Part shown: piece by piece, positions 16,552-25,265 of the stretch | Layout of the letters: every line of letters starts with the position of its first letter | Position numbering within the stretch: position 1 is the first letter of the stretch | From: Pseudorhodobacter sp. E13 | GTDB lineage: Bacteria; Pseudomonadota; Alphaproteobacteria; Rhodobacterales; Rhodobacteraceae | Reading direction: 5' to 3' | Assembly (NCBI RefSeq): GCF_003991405.1 | Contig: NZ_RPEN01000146.1 | Coordinates: 1 to 61,569, forward strand | DNA: 61,569 nt | The notes under the pieces: generated by a model | Seen by the model: the letters and a program-made list of their open reading frames with translations, nothing else | Database searches by the model: none | Told to the model about the DNA's origin: nothing | Program-made: the position numbers and the translations under genes

Positions 16552-16866
16552 ATGGCCAAGCGCAGCTCTTCCGCCGACCCGATCAAGAATGTGATGCAAA
16601 TGAGCATGATGCTGATGGAGGCGCAGGCCGTCATCTCCATGCGGCTGATGGGCATGATGGGGCTTTGGCAGGTCTCGCCGCAAGAAAATACCCGGATGGT
16701 CACCGAAAAGGTCGAAGCGATGGTGCGGTCTGCCACGGATGCGGGCCGCGTGACGATGCGCGGCGGATCCCCCGATGAGATTACCGCCGCCGCGATTGCA
16801 CCGATGCGCCGCGCCACCCGCGCCAATTCCAAACGGTTGAAAAAGGGCGGGCTGAAAACGCCTTAA
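16552..16866 (+). CDS. Small methionine-rich helical protein
   Basis: This 104-residue protein begins with a Met-rich amphipathic segment (KNVMQMSMMLMEAQAVISMRLMGMMGLW) and ends in a basic tail (RRATRANSKRLKKGG). The whole chain is predicted helical and looks phasin-like, but I cannot name the family. A ribosome-binding AGGAA precedes the ATG and an extended -10-like TGTTATAG lies about 50 bp upstream. Its stop codon overlaps the 3' end of the convergent Hsp70-type gene by 4 bp. Confidence 0.7.
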   Translation: MAKRSSSADPIKNVMQMSMMLMEAQAVISMRLMGMMGLWQVSPQENTRMVTEKVEAMVRSATDAGRVTMRGGSPDEITAAAIAPMRRATRANSKRLKKGGLKTP

Positions 16867-18119
16867 GCAAAGCGCCTGGCGGCATCCAGCGCAAGCCCGG
16901 TGCCAACGCTGCCCAGCATATCGCCTGTGGCAACCCGTGCAGCTGGCAGATGCGCGCGCACAAGCTGGTGCAACACGGGCAAGCTGGACGACCCGCCGGT
17001 CATGAACACGGTGCCGATTTGATCGGGGCGCAACCCGGCTTGGGCCAGAACGACATCAATCGCCCCGGCAATCCGGTCCACCGGCTTTTCCACTGCGGCT
17101 TCGAACATCGCGCGGCTGGCCCCGCTGTCCACCCCGATCACATCGGCCAGATGGATGGGCGTAGCAAGCGTGTCGGTCAGCATGATCTTGGCCGCCTCTA
17201 CCGCCATGGCGATGGAGTGGCCGCGCCGTTCCTCAAGCACCCGGATCAGGCGATCCAGCAGCGCAGGCTCTGCCGCGTCATAGCGGATTTGCCGCAACTC
17301 GGTCAGCGCGCGTCCGGCATAGAGGAAGTTGATGCGGTGCCATGTGGCAAGGTCATGGTAGTAATGCAAAGGCATCGGCGTCTTGCCCTTGTTGATCAAG
17401 GAGCCCAGCCCCAGAACCGGCATCACCTGCGCCAGCGACAACAACCTGTCAAAATCCGTGCCGCCGACGCGGATACCGTGGCTTGCCAAAATGTCGCTGT
17501 CGCGTTCGGCGCGGCTGCGCTGTTTCGGCGACACCCGCAGGATCGAAAAATCCGAAGTGCCGCCGCCGATATCGACGATCAGCACAAGTTCTTCGGTTTG
17601 AACCGTGGCCTCATAATGCAGCGCGGCGGCGACGGGTTCATATTGAAATTCGACGTGATCGAAACCGACACTGCGCGCGATGTCGGCCAGCACATCTTGC
17701 GCGGCGCGGTCGCCTTCGGGGTCGTCATCGACAAAATGCACGGGCCGGCCCAGAACGGCGTGGCGGGTGCCGGGCTGCGCTACCTCCAGCTTGGCGCGCA
17801 TATGGCCGAAAAAGCGGCCCAAAATCTCGGTAAAGGCCAAGGCGCGATTGCCGACGCGGGTTTTCTCATGGATCAGGGAGGAGCCGAGCGTGCTTTTCAA
17901 CCCGCGCATCAGGCGGCCATCTTCGCCCCCGATATAGGCCGCAATCGCTGCGCGTCCGAACAGCGGCGCGGCACCGTCACTGTCCCAGAACACCGCAGAG
18001 GGCAAGGTGACAGCGCTGCCTTCCAGCGGGATCAGACGGGATTGGCCTGCGTCCAGCACCGAAACGGTGGAATTTGAGGTGCCGAAATCGACGCCACAGA
18101 CCTGCGCGTTCTGTTTCAT
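16863..18119 (-). CDS. Hsp70-like ATPase, YegD type
   Basis: The 418-residue protein has the actin/Hsp70 ATPase signatures: phosphate-1 GVDFGTSNSTVSV (9-21), phosphate-2 VDIGGGTSDFSILRV, and the adenosine motif TVFMTGGSSSLPVL near the C-terminus. It stops after the nucleotide-binding domain, so there is no substrate-binding domain of DnaK; this is the YegD-like short Hsp70 group of unknown client. The start is set at 18119 (MKQNAQVCGVDFG); an ATG eight codons upstream exists. Confidence 0.88.
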   Translation of the reverse strand: MKQNAQVCGVDFGTSNSTVSVLDAGQSRLIPLEGSAVTLPSAVFWDSDGAAPLFGRAAIAAYIGGEDGRLMRGLKSTLGSSLIHEKTRVGNRALAFTEILGRFFGHMRAKLEVAQPGTRHAVLGRPVHFVDDDPEGDRAAQDVLADIARSVGFDHVEFQYEPVAAALHYEATVQTEELVLIVDIGGGTSDFSILRVSPKQRSRAERDSDILASHGIRVGGTDFDRLLSLAQVMPVLGLGSLINKGKTPMPLHYYHDLATWHRINFLYAGRALTELRQIRYDAAEPALLDRLIRVLEERRGHSIAMAVEAAKIMLTDTLATPIHLADVIGVDSGASRAMFEAAVEKPVDRIAGAIDVVLAQAGLRPDQIGTVFMTGGSSSLPVLHQLVRAHLPAARVATGDMLGSVGTGLALDAARRFA

Positions 18120-18192
18120 TGGGTGCCCCGTGCCATGCTGCAAAGCCGCGGTGGTTAGGCGGGCTGGCCGCTTGTGTCAAGGCACCCTTGGC

Positions 18193-18681
18193 TCAGCCCG
18201 CCTCGGCCAGCAGGGCTGCAAGGTCCAGCCGCCAGTTTCCCATCTTCAACGCGCCGTTTGCATCCCGTGGCCAGTCAGCGCGGGGGCGGTCGCGGTAAAG
18301 TTCGACGCCGTTGCCATCGGGGTCTGTGAGATAGACGGCTTCTGACACGCCATGATCGGCCGCACCGTCCAGCGTGATCCCGGCGGCCAGCACCCGTTTG
18401 ACAGCAGCGGCAAGGCTGGCGCGGTCGGGCAGCAGAATGGCGGTGTGATACAGCCCGGTATGGCCGGGGGGTGGCGGGTCGCCGCCAAGGCTTTCCCATG
18501 TGTTCAGCGCGATATGGTGGTGATACCCGCCCGCGCCCAGAAACACCGCCTGATCGCCATAGCGTTGCTGCACCTCAAAGCCCAGAACCCCGTGGTAAAA
18601 GGCCAAGGCGCGGTCAATATCCGCCACTTTCAGGTGGATATGGCCGATCTGGGTTGTGGCGGGCAATTGGGTATCGGTCAT
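18193..18681 (-). CDS. VOC family protein (glyoxalase/extradiol dioxygenase-like)
   Basis: A 162-residue vicinal-oxygen-chelate protein with paired beta-alpha-beta-beta-beta modules: IGHIHLKVADIDRALAFYHGVLGFEV at the start and GVSEAVYLTDPDGNGVELYRDRP in the second module. Candidate metal ligands are His15 (GHIHLKV), a His in the YHTAILLPD strand and Glu in VELYRD. The pattern HLKVxDIDRALxFY is that of CatE/catechol 2,3-dioxygenase-like VOC proteins. Substrate is unknown. The start at 18681 follows GGAGG and matches relatives. Confidence 0.85.
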   Translation of the reverse strand: MTDTQLPATTQIGHIHLKVADIDRALAFYHGVLGFEVQQRYGDQAVFLGAGGYHHHIALNTWESLGGDPPPPGHTGLYHTAILLPDRASLAAAVKRVLAAGITLDGAADHGVSEAVYLTDPDGNGVELYRDRPRADWPRDANGALKMGNWRLDLAALLAEAG

Positions 18682-19156
18682 CGGAGCCTCCGTTTCAGAA
18701 GGCCAAGATAAGCGCCAAAGCAGGCTGTGCATAGCAGCGCCCGCCGCACAGCTTTGGTGCGAAGGCGCAGAACCCCCGCCGCCGAGCGGCCATGAAAAAA
18801 CCCTTTCCCGGCGAGGGGAAAGGGGGGAACAGGTCAAGCACACCGGCAACTGCCGCAGGTATGAGAGCGCAACAACACACGCATCCCAGTGGCATCAGGG
18901 TCCGGTCACACCAATAAAATTACCGGGGACCATGATACCGGGTAAAAACCCCCTTGGGCCCAGCTGGACCCAAGGGGGAGAAAGGGAAGCCGGCTCAACC
19001 TGCTTGCGCAGGGGGGACCGAACCGGCACGGCCCAAAATTTGCCGTAAGTTCAAGATAACTTGCGCCCATTCGCTTTGCCTGTGCAAAATGTGCAAGCCT
19101 GACAACTTTAACGATTTTTTAACGCAAAGCCGCCACGGGCCCGGCTTTGCGTGCCG
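18682..19156. other. Gene-free 475-bp region with two hairpins
   Basis: Between trpS and the VOC gene (both minus strand) there is no credible ORF. It contains an inverted repeat next to the trpS stop (about 19121-19151), a nested hairpin with a GCAA tetraloop (CCTGC/GCAGG inside GCCGG/CCGGC, about 18990-19040), and a strong minus-strand terminator (18943-18980). A small RNA processed from or encoded beside the trpS 3' UTR is possible. I see no conserved core of SRP RNA, tmRNA or RNase P. Confidence 0.5.
18943..18980 (-). terminator. Minus-strand intrinsic terminator
   Basis: CCCCCTTGGG and CCCAAGGGGG flank a 10-nt loop; on the minus strand the stem is followed by TTTTT. It lies 177 bp beyond the trpS stop, so it ends either a long trpS 3' UTR or a separate small transcript. 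Confidence 0.8.
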
Positions 19157-20203
19157 TCACAGCATGCGCGAGCGGATCATCCCGACGATATCATACACCT
19201 CATCGACGATCGGGCGGGCGATGGCATTGGCGCGGACGGAGCCTTCGCCCAGAATCCGGTCAATCTCGGCCGTGTCTTGCATCAGGCGATTCATCTCGGT
19301 GGTGATCGGGCCCATGACAGACACCGCCAGATCGGCCAACGCGGGTTTGAAGCTGCCAAACTGCGCGCCGCCATGGTCGGCCAGAACCTGCGCGGGGGTG
19401 ATATTGGCCAGCGCGGCATAGATATTCACCAGATTGCGTGCGTCAGGGCGGTCTTTCAGCCCGTCCAACTCGCTGGGCAGCGGTTCCGGATCGGTCTTGG
19501 CCTTGCGGATTTTCTTGGCAATCGTGTCGGCATCATCCGTCAGGTTGATGCGGCTTTGATCCGATGGGTCGGATTTCGACATTTTCTTGGTGCCGTCCCG
19601 CAGGCTCATGACGCGGGTTGCCGCCCCTTCGATCACCGGTTCGGTGATGGGAAAGAAATTCACGCCGAAATCATTGTTGAACTTGGCGGCGATGTCGCGG
19701 CACAGCTCCAGATGCTGTTTCTGATCTTCGCCCACCGGCACATGCGTGGCCTTATAGGCCAGAATATCAGCAGCCATCAGCGCGGGGTAAGCAAACAGCC
19801 CCAAGGAGGCATTTTCCGAGTTCTGACCCGCCGTCTTGTCTTTCCACTGGGTCATCCGCCCCATCCAGCCCATCCGCGCCACGCAGTTGAAAATCCACGC
19901 CAATTCGGCATGGGCGCTGACCTGACTTTGGTTGAACAGGATAGAGCGCGCGGGGTCGATGCCCGCCGCGATGAAACCTGCCGCCGCTTCGCGCGTTTGT
20001 TGGCGCAGCTTGACCGGGTCTTGCCAGACGGTGATCGCGTGCATATCGACGAGGCAGTAAATCGTCTCGATCCCCTCATCCTGCTTTTCCACGAACCGCT
20101 TCAGCGCGCCAAGGTAATTGCCAAGGGTCAAACCGCCTGAAGGCTGGATGCCCGAAAAGATGCGCGTTGCGAAGGCGTGAGGCGTTTGGACCGGCTCGGC
20201 CAT
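19157..20203 (-). CDS. trpS: Tryptophanyl-tRNA synthetase
   Basis: The 348-residue class Ic synthetase charges tRNA-Trp. It has the HIGH-type motif PSGGLTLGN (21-29, the usual Thr-variant of TrpRS), the [29 protein letters not shown] tryptophan-site region and KMSKS (207-211). Length is complete. Start 20203 is chosen since [23 protein letters not shown] matches family N-termini; a longer frame to 20266 lacks support. It is divergent from the rhomboid gene with an 88-bp gap. Confidence 0.97.
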   Translation of the reverse strand: MAEPVQTPHAFATRIFSGIQPSGGLTLGNYLGALKRFVEKQDEGIETIYCLVDMHAITVWQDPVKLRQQTREAAAGFIAAGIDPARSILFNQSQVSAHAELAWIFNCVARMGWMGRMTQWKDKTAGQNSENASLGLFAYPALMAADILAYKATHVPVGEDQKQHLELCRDIAAKFNNDFGVNFFPITEPVIEGAATRVMSLRDGTKKMSKSDPSDQSRINLTDDADTIAKKIRKAKTDPEPLPSELDGLKDRPDARNLVNIYAALANITPAQVLADHGGAQFGSFKPALADLAVSVMGPITTEMNRLMQDTAEIDRILGEGSVRANAIARPIVDEVYDIVGMIRSRML

Positions 20204-20291
20204 GGGGAATACTCCATCTGGAAACTTTGCTGCTTCTCGCTTACCCTTGGCGCAAAGGGGCGTCAATCAACTGCCCCAAGCTTGAGGCCCT

Positions 20292-20978
20292 ATGCAGACT
20301 GATCCAAACGCCGCCCCGCTGAACCCGCTGCCGCCCGTTGTCTGGCTGCTGGCCCTGCCGATCATCGCGATGGAGGTGGTGTTCAACCTTGCCAGCGCCG
20401 GCTTTGTGGGCGGGGCCACCGGGGTTGGCTGGCGGCTGGATGCGATGCAACGCTTTGCCTTCGCGCCCGATTTCATGCGCGAGATGATCGCGAACGGCTA
20501 TTACCCGCCGGAACATCTGATGCGGCTGATCAGCTATCCGCTGGTGCATGGCAACTTTACCCATGCGCTGTTTGTCGTGGTGTTCCTGCTGGCGCTTGGC
20601 AAGATGGTGGGCGAGGTGTTTCGCGCCTGGGCCGTGCTGGTGGTGTTTTTCGGCGCGGCTTTGGCGGGGGCGCTGGCCTACACCGCGCTGCCGATGATCC
20701 ATACCGCGCTTTTGGGCGGCTATCCGGCGGTTTATGGCTTGATTGGCGCCTTCACCTTTTTGCTGTGGACCAACCTTGCTGGCTCCGGCAGCAGCCAATA
20801 CCGGGCCTTTTCCCTGATCGGGTTTTTGATGGGCATCCAGTTGCTGTTTGGTCTACTGTTCGGCGGCGGATGGGATTGGGTTGCGGAACTGGCCGGGTTC
20901 TTTACCGGCTTTTTGCTGTCATTTGTGGTCAGCCCCGGCGGCTGGGCGCGGGTGCGGCAGAAAATCCAGCAGCGCTAA
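20292..20978 (+). CDS. Rhomboid-family membrane protein without catalytic residues
   Basis: The 228-residue protein has six transmembrane segments and rhomboid landmarks: LVHGNFTHALF (TM2 region, His86 and His91 of the HxxxxHxxxN motif retained), GGYPAVYGLIGA in TM4 and VAELAGFFTGF in TM6. At the aligned catalytic positions the serine of GxSGxxxGL is Tyr144, the histidine of AHxxG is Glu199, and the oxyanion Asn is Val95. It is therefore most likely an inactive rhomboid (pseudoprotease) that binds or escorts membrane proteins. Many database entries for such proteins will still say serine protease. Confidence 0.85.
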   Translation: MQTDPNAAPLNPLPPVVWLLALPIIAMEVVFNLASAGFVGGATGVGWRLDAMQRFAFAPDFMREMIANGYYPPEHLMRLISYPLVHGNFTHALFVVVFLLALGKMVGEVFRAWAVLVVFFGAALAGALAYTALPMIHTALLGGYPAVYGLIGAFTFLLWTNLAGSGSSQYRAFSLIGFLMGIQLLFGLLFGGGWDWVAELAGFFTGFLLSFVVSPGGWARVRQKIQQR

Positions 20979-20990
20979 GGGGCCAAAACG

Positions 20991-21018
20991 CAAAAGGCCC
21001 CGCCGGATGGCAGGGCCT
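20991..21018 (-). terminator. Terminator of efp
   Basis: On the minus strand the stem GGCCCTGCC/GGCGGGGCC is followed by TTTTGCGTTTT, about 20 bp after the efp stop. It can also act on the convergent rhomboid transcript. Confidence 0.75.
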
Positions 21019-21038
21019 GTGCAGGGGTTCAACCAGTA

Positions 21039-21605
21039 TCAATCCTTGGCGCGTTCGACGTAGGAATTGTCTTCGGTGTTGATCACGATACGGGTGCCAA
21101 CACCGATATGCGGCGGCACCATCACGCGAATCGATTCATCACAGGTGGCGGGCTTGTAGGAGGACGAGGCCGTCTGGCCCTTCACCACCGGTTCCGTCTC
21201 GGTCACTTCGACCACCAGCTTTTGCGGCAATTCAATCGCGATGCAGACGCCGTTGAAGGTTTTCAGGAACACTTCCAACCCGTCTTTCAGGAACACGGCG
21301 GTATCGCCAATCACGTCCTCTTGCACGGTGATCTGGTCATAGCTTTCCGGCTCCATGAAATGGTAGCCCTCGCCATCGGCATAAAGGAAGTTGTATTTCC
21401 GCTCATCCACATGGGCGCGTTCCACCTGCTCGGTCGTGCGCCAACGCTCTGTCACCTTCACCCCATCCGAGATGCAACGCATGTTGACGGAGGTGGTCGG
21501 CGTGCCTTTGCCGGGGTGGAAGTTTTCAGCAGTCAGAACGACATACAGCTTGTCGTTCATTTCAACGACATTGCCCTTACGCAGCGAGGAGGCGATGACT
21601 TTCAC
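21039..21605 (-). CDS. efp: Elongation factor P
   Basis: This 188-residue factor rescues ribosomes stalled on polyproline. All three beta-barrel domains are present, with the C-terminal signature [25 protein letters not shown]. The domain I tip loop is HPGKGTP with Lys33, the equivalent of the E. coli lysine that receives beta-lysine. The enzyme for that step, epmA, is encoded divergently 103 bp away, which supports the beta-lysylation pathway here rather than rhamnosylation (Arg) or 5-aminopentanol. Confidence 0.97.
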   Translation of the reverse strand: MKVIASSLRKGNVVEMNDKLYVVLTAENFHPGKGTPTTSVNMRCISDGVKVTERWRTTEQVERAHVDERKYNFLYADGEGYHFMEPESYDQITVQEDVIGDTAVFLKDGLEVFLKTFNGVCIAIELPQKLVVEVTETEPVVKGQTASSSYKPATCDESIRVMVPPHIGVGTRIVINTEDNSYVERAKD

Positions 21606-21708
21606 GCGAATTTCCTTGTAGTTATGGCACCATGCGCCTAATGCGCTGGCCGTTGGCGACAGGCCTTAGCCTATCTTGGCCGAAATCTCCAGATGAAAGG
21701 CGCAAAAC

Positions 21709-22755
21709 ATGACGAATCCGCAGAATTGGTGGCATCCGGCACGGCATGAGGGCCGCCGCCCCGCGCTGCTGGCGCGCAACCGGATTCAGGCGGCGCTGCG
21801 CGGCTGGATGGCCGAACAGGATTTCGTGGAGGTCGACCCCTGCGCCCTTGTCATCAGCCCCGGAAATGAGACGCATCTGCATGCCTTTGAAACCGATGCC
21901 ATCGGCAATGATGGTGTGGCACAGCGGATGTATCTGCACACCTCACCGGAATTTGCGATGAAAAAGCTGCTGGCGGCGGGGGAGCAACGGATTGCAGCCT
22001 TTGCCCATGTCTGGCGCAACCGCGAGCGTGGCGCGCGGCACAGCCCGGAATTCACCATGCTGGAGTGGTATCGCGTCGGCGAAGCCTATGATCAGTTGAT
22101 GCAGGATTGCGCCGATTTCGCGCGGCTGGCGGTGCAGGCTGCGGGCAGCAGGGTGCTGCACTACAAAGGCCACACCTGTGACCCGGCCTTGCCCTTTGAA
22201 CGCCTGTCGGTGGCGGATGCGTTTCAGCGCCATGCGCAGATCGACCTGTTGCCGACGCTTGGCCCCGATGGCGCGACAGACCGCGCGGGCCTTGCAGATC
22301 AGGTGGCGGCGCAAGGCATCCGCTTTGCCCCCGATGACACTTGGTCGGACCTGTTTTCGCGCGTACTGGCGGAACGGATCGAACCCAAGCTAGGTCAAGG
22401 CCGCCTGACCATGCTGGACCGTTACCCGATTGCCGAAGCCGCCCTCGCCCGCCCCTGCGCCGATGACCCGCGCTGCGCCGAACGGTTCGAGGTGTATGCC
22501 TGCGGGGTGGAACTGGCCAACGGCTTTGGCGAATTGACGAATGCAGCCGAACAGCGCCGCCGCTTCATCGCGGAAATGGATGCGAAAGAACGGCTCTATG
22601 CGACCCGCTACCCGCTGGATGAGGCATTTCTGGACGCGCTGGCGCTGATGCCCGATGCCTCGGGAATCGCTTTGGGCTTTGACCGGCTGGTGATGCTGGC
22701 CACCGCCGCCCCGCATATTGATGATGTGATCTGGGCCCCGGTGGCGCAAGGCTGA
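21709..22755 (+). CDS. epmA: EF-P--(R)-beta-lysine ligase
   Basis: The 348-residue class II lysyl-tRNA-synthetase paralogue lacks the anticodon-binding domain. Class II motifs are visible: motif 2 FAHVWRNRERGARHSPEFTMLEWYR and motif 3 GIALGFDRLVMLAT. The segment VYACGVELANGFGEL binds lysine. It activates (R)-beta-lysine and attaches it to EF-P Lys33. The partner aminomutase epmB is not in this window. It is divergent from efp; the shared 103-bp region holds both promoters. Confidence 0.95.
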   Translation: MTNPQNWWHPARHEGRRPALLARNRIQAALRGWMAEQDFVEVDPCALVISPGNETHLHAFETDAIGNDGVAQRMYLHTSPEFAMKKLLAAGEQRIAAFAHVWRNRERGARHSPEFTMLEWYRVGEAYDQLMQDCADFARLAVQAAGSRVLHYKGHTCDPALPFERLSVADAFQRHAQIDLLPTLGPDGATDRAGLADQVAAQGIRFAPDDTWSDLFSRVLAERIEPKLGQGRLTMLDRYPIAEAALARPCADDPRCAERFEVYACGVELANGFGELTNAAEQRRRFIAEMDAKERLYATRYPLDEAFLDALALMPDASGIALGFDRLVMLATAAPHIDDVIWAPVAQG

Positions 22756-22849
22756 CACTGCGGCAGGTTTGGCTTGGGGGGCGAATCCCCCTTGGCAGAC
22801 AGGCCGGGCTACCATGCCACATAAAAGAAAAACCCTTTGGGCCGCCGCT

Positions 22850-22890
22850 TGAAAAAAAAAACGGGCTAGCAGTTTCCTGCCAACCCGTTG
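22850..22890 (-). terminator. Terminator of the tRNA-Lys transcript
   Basis: On the minus strand ACGGGTTGGCAG...CTGCTAGCCCGT forms a stem followed by at least nine T residues, beginning just after the tRNA CCA end. Confidence 0.9.
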
Positions 22891-22897
22891 AATCTTA

Positions 22898-22973
22898 TGG
22901 TGAGCCGGTCGGGATCCGAACCCGAGACCTACTGATTAAAAGTCAGTTGCTCTACCAGCTGAGCTACCGGCCC
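22898..22973 (-). tRNA. tRNA-Lys (anticodon TTT)
   Basis: This 76-nt tRNA is read on the minus strand. The acceptor stem GGGCCGG pairs with CCGGCTC, the D-arm has AGCTCAGCTGGTAGAGC, and the anticodon arm ACTGA-CTTTTAA-TCAGT gives anticodon TTT with A37. The T-arm is GGTTCGGATCC and CCA is encoded. A37 of this tRNA is a known target class of MtaB, encoded 1 kb away at 23913. Confidence 0.98.
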
Positions 22974-23076
22974 ACGATGGGTGCTACCTAGAAACTCTCG
23001 CGCTGGGGGTCAAGCGCAAAAAAGCATAATTTCTGACTCTCTGGCAAAAACTTCTCAAGCGGCGTATATGCGCGGA

Positions 23077-23916
23077 ATGAATCGGAAAACCATCTCTCAC
23101 GGTCTCGCATTCCTGAAGATGCACGGACTGGGCAATGATTTCGTTGTGATCGACTCGCGCGGGGGCGAGCCGGTGGTGACGCCTGCGCTGGCGCGCGCGC
23201 TGGGGGATCGTAATCGCGGTGTCGGGTTCGACCAGCTTGCCGAAATCCGCGATGCCGATGGTGCCGATTTCACCTTGGATTTCTGGAACGCCGATGGCAG
23301 CCGCGCCGGGGCCTGCGGCAATGCTACGCGCTGCGTGTCCGATCTGGTGATGCGGCAGACCGGGGCGGATGGCGTAAGCCTGCTGACCACGCGCGGCGGG
23401 CTTTCGGCCCTGCGCCGTGCCGATGGTCTGGTGTCTGTCAACATGGGCCCGCCGCAACTGGACTGGGCCGATATTCCCCTGTCCCATGCCGCGGACCCTT
23501 TGCACCTGCCGCTGCCCGGCGATCCGGTCGGCGTCGGCATGGGCAACCCGCATTGCGTGTTCTTCGTCCCCGATGCCGAGGCTGTGGCGCTGGAAACAGA
23601 CGGCGCACGGTTTGAGGTGGACCCGCTGTTCCCGCAAAAAACCAATGTCGAGTTTGTCTCGGTGGTCGGCCCTGACCATCTGCGCATGCGGGTCTGGGAA
23701 CGCGGCGCAGGCGTCACGCTGGCTTGCGGGTCCGGTGCCTGCGCGGTCGCCGTGGCCGCCCATCTGCGCGGGATCACGGGGCGCCGCGTTCGTCTTGATG
23801 TGGATGGCGGCACGCTGGAAATCGACTGGCGCGACGATGGCGTCTGGATGACAGGCCCTGTCGCCCATGTGTTCGATGGCACCCTCACCCCCGAATTTCT
23901 GGCCGCCCACGCATGA
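23077..23916 (+). CDS. dapF: Diaminopimelate epimerase
   Basis: The 279-residue cofactor-free epimerase converts LL- to meso-diaminopimelate for lysine and peptidoglycan. Both catalytic cysteines are present: Cys80 in [12 protein letters not shown] and Cys217 in LACGSGACA. The N-terminal [15 protein letters not shown] is typical. The start is placed at ATG 23077; ATG 23068 in the same frame is an alternative, as neither has a strong ribosome-binding site. It overlaps mtaB by 4 bp (ATGA), so the two are coupled. The tRNA-Lys gene lies divergently about 100 bp upstream. Confidence 0.95.
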   Translation: MNRKTISHGLAFLKMHGLGNDFVVIDSRGGEPVVTPALARALGDRNRGVGFDQLAEIRDADGADFTLDFWNADGSRAGACGNATRCVSDLVMRQTGADGVSLLTTRGGLSALRRADGLVSVNMGPPQLDWADIPLSHAADPLHLPLPGDPVGVGMGNPHCVFFVPDAEAVALETDGARFEVDPLFPQKTNVEFVSVVGPDHLRMRVWERGAGVTLACGSGACAVAVAAHLRGITGRRVRLDVDGGTLEIDWRDDGVWMTGPVAHVFDGTLTPEFLAAHA

Positions 23917-25166
23917 GCGCGCCTGTCTTTTCTACCCTTGGCTGCCGCCTGAACGCCTATGAAACCGAGGCGATGAAGGAACTTGCCGCCGCCGCTGGCT
24001 TGGAAGGTGCCGTGATCGTCAACACCTGCGCGGTGACTGCCGAAGCGGTGCGCAAGGCCAAACAGGAAATCCGCAAACTCGCGCGTGAAAACCCCGGCGC
24101 TGCGGTCATCGTGACAGGCTGTGCGGCGCAAACCGAACCCGAAACCTTTGCCGCCATGCCCGAAGTCACCCGCGTGGTGGGCAATACCGAAAAGATGCAG
24201 CCCGAAACCTGGGCCACCCTGCGCGCGCCCGATCTGATTGGCCAAACCGAAAAGGTGATGGTTGATGACATCATGTCAGTGCGCGAAACCGCGGGCCACC
24301 TGATCGACGGCTTTGGCCGTCACCGCGCTTATGTGCAGGTGCAAAACGGCTGCGATCACCGCTGCACCTTCTGTATCATTCCTTACGGGCGCGGTAATTC
24401 CCGCTCTGTCCCCGCAGGTGTGGTGATCGATCAGATCAAACGGCTGGTCGACAAGGGCTTTCATGAGGTGGTGCTGACGGGGGTAGACCTGACCTCCTGG
24501 GGCGCCGATCTGCCCGCAACCCCGCGGCTGGGCGATCTGGTGATGCGCATCCTGCGCCTTGTGCCAGACCTGCCACGCCTGCGCATCAGCTCCATCGATT
24601 CGATTGAGGCCGATGACAATCTGATGGCCGCCATCGCGACCGAGCCCCGCCTGATGCCGCATCTGCACCTCAGCTTGCAGGCCGGTGATGACATGATCCT
24701 CAAACGCATGAAACGCCGCCACCTGCGCGACGATGCCATCCGCTTTTGCCAAGAGGCCCGCAACCTCCGCCCCAATATGATCTTCGGGGCCGATATCATC
24801 GCAGGCTTCCCGACAGAAACCGAAGACATGTTCGAAAACTCGCTGAAACTGGTCACTGATTGCGACCTGACCTTCCTGCATGTCTTTCCCTATTCAGCCC
24901 GCAAAGGCACCCCCGCCGCCCGCATGCCCGCCGTCGAAGGCCCCGAGATAAAATCACGCGCCGCCCGCCTGCGCGCCGCTGGCGATGCGGCCTTGCAGCG
25001 CCACCTCACGGCGCAAATCGGCTCATCACACCGCATCTTGATGGAATCGCCTCGCATGGGCCGCACCGAACAATTCACCGAAGTGCAGTTCACCTCCGAT
25101 CACCCCGAAGGCCAGATCGTCACAGCCCGGATCACCGGCAAAACCGATACCAGCCTCACAGCCTGA
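23913..25166 (+). CDS. mtaB: tRNA t6A37 methylthiotransferase
   Basis: The 417-residue radical-SAM enzyme converts t6A37 to ms2t6A37 in ANN-decoding tRNAs, notably tRNA-Lys(UUU). The N-terminal UPF0004 domain supplies Cys11, Cys39 and Cys70 for the auxiliary Fe-S cluster. The radical-SAM motif is CDHRCTFC (Cys147, 151, 154). [19 protein letters not shown] and [13 protein letters not shown] follow, and a TRAM domain lies at the C-terminus. [12 protein letters not shown] and [11 protein letters not shown] favour MtaB over MiaB and RimO. Translationally coupled to dapF. Confidence 0.93.
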   Translation: MSAPVFSTLGCRLNAYETEAMKELAAAAGLEGAVIVNTCAVTAEAVRKAKQEIRKLARENPGAAVIVTGCAAQTEPETFAAMPEVTRVVGNTEKMQPETWATLRAPDLIGQTEKVMVDDIMSVRETAGHLIDGFGRHRAYVQVQNGCDHRCTFCIIPYGRGNSRSVPAGVVIDQIKRLVDKGFHEVVLTGVDLTSWGADLPATPRLGDLVMRILRLVPDLPRLRISSIDSIEADDNLMAAIATEPRLMPHLHLSLQAGDDMILKRMKRRHLRDDAIRFCQEARNLRPNMIFGADIIAGFPTETEDMFENSLKLVTDCDLTFLHVFPYSARKGTPAARMPAVEGPEIKSRAARLRAAGDAALQRHLTAQIGSSHRILMESPRMGRTEQFTEVQFTSDHPEGQIVTARITGKTDTSLTA

Positions 25167-25168
25167 TC

Positions 25169-25250
25169 CCGTTCACCTATTTGAAAATATCCTCGGGGGG
25201 TCAGCTTTGCGACAGCAAAGCTGTTCGGGGGGCAGACAGCCCCCCGCCCC
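25169..25250. repeat. Composite intergenic repeat element (copy B)
   Basis: TTCACCTATTTGAAAATATCC is followed by CGGGGGGT, a perfect 9-bp hairpin (25202-25210 with 25215-25223, loop GACA), and then GGGGGGC-AGACA-GCCCCCC (25227-25245). The order matches copy A at 2827-2899 while the middle hairpin stem differs completely. It lies between convergent mtaB and the LacI-type gene. Confidence 0.75.
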
Positions 25251-25265
25251 CGGCGGCAGCTGGCC

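Noticed and set aside
18682-19156. SRP RNA, 6S RNA or tmRNA
   Set aside because: The conserved cores (for example the GGTCCGGAAGGAAGCAG apical loop of SRP RNA) are absent. Only an unassigned hairpin remains.
22795-22815. Extra terminator after epmA from the GGGGG...CCCCC segment
   Set aside because: The short stem (about 22776-22794) has no T-run on the plus strand; read-through to the tRNA terminator region is equally likely, so it was not called.
22981-23076. N-terminal extension of DapF to the upstream ATG at 22981
   Set aside because: It would begin just upstream of the divergent tRNA promoter and adds residues absent from DapF proteins; a start at 23068 or 23077 fits.
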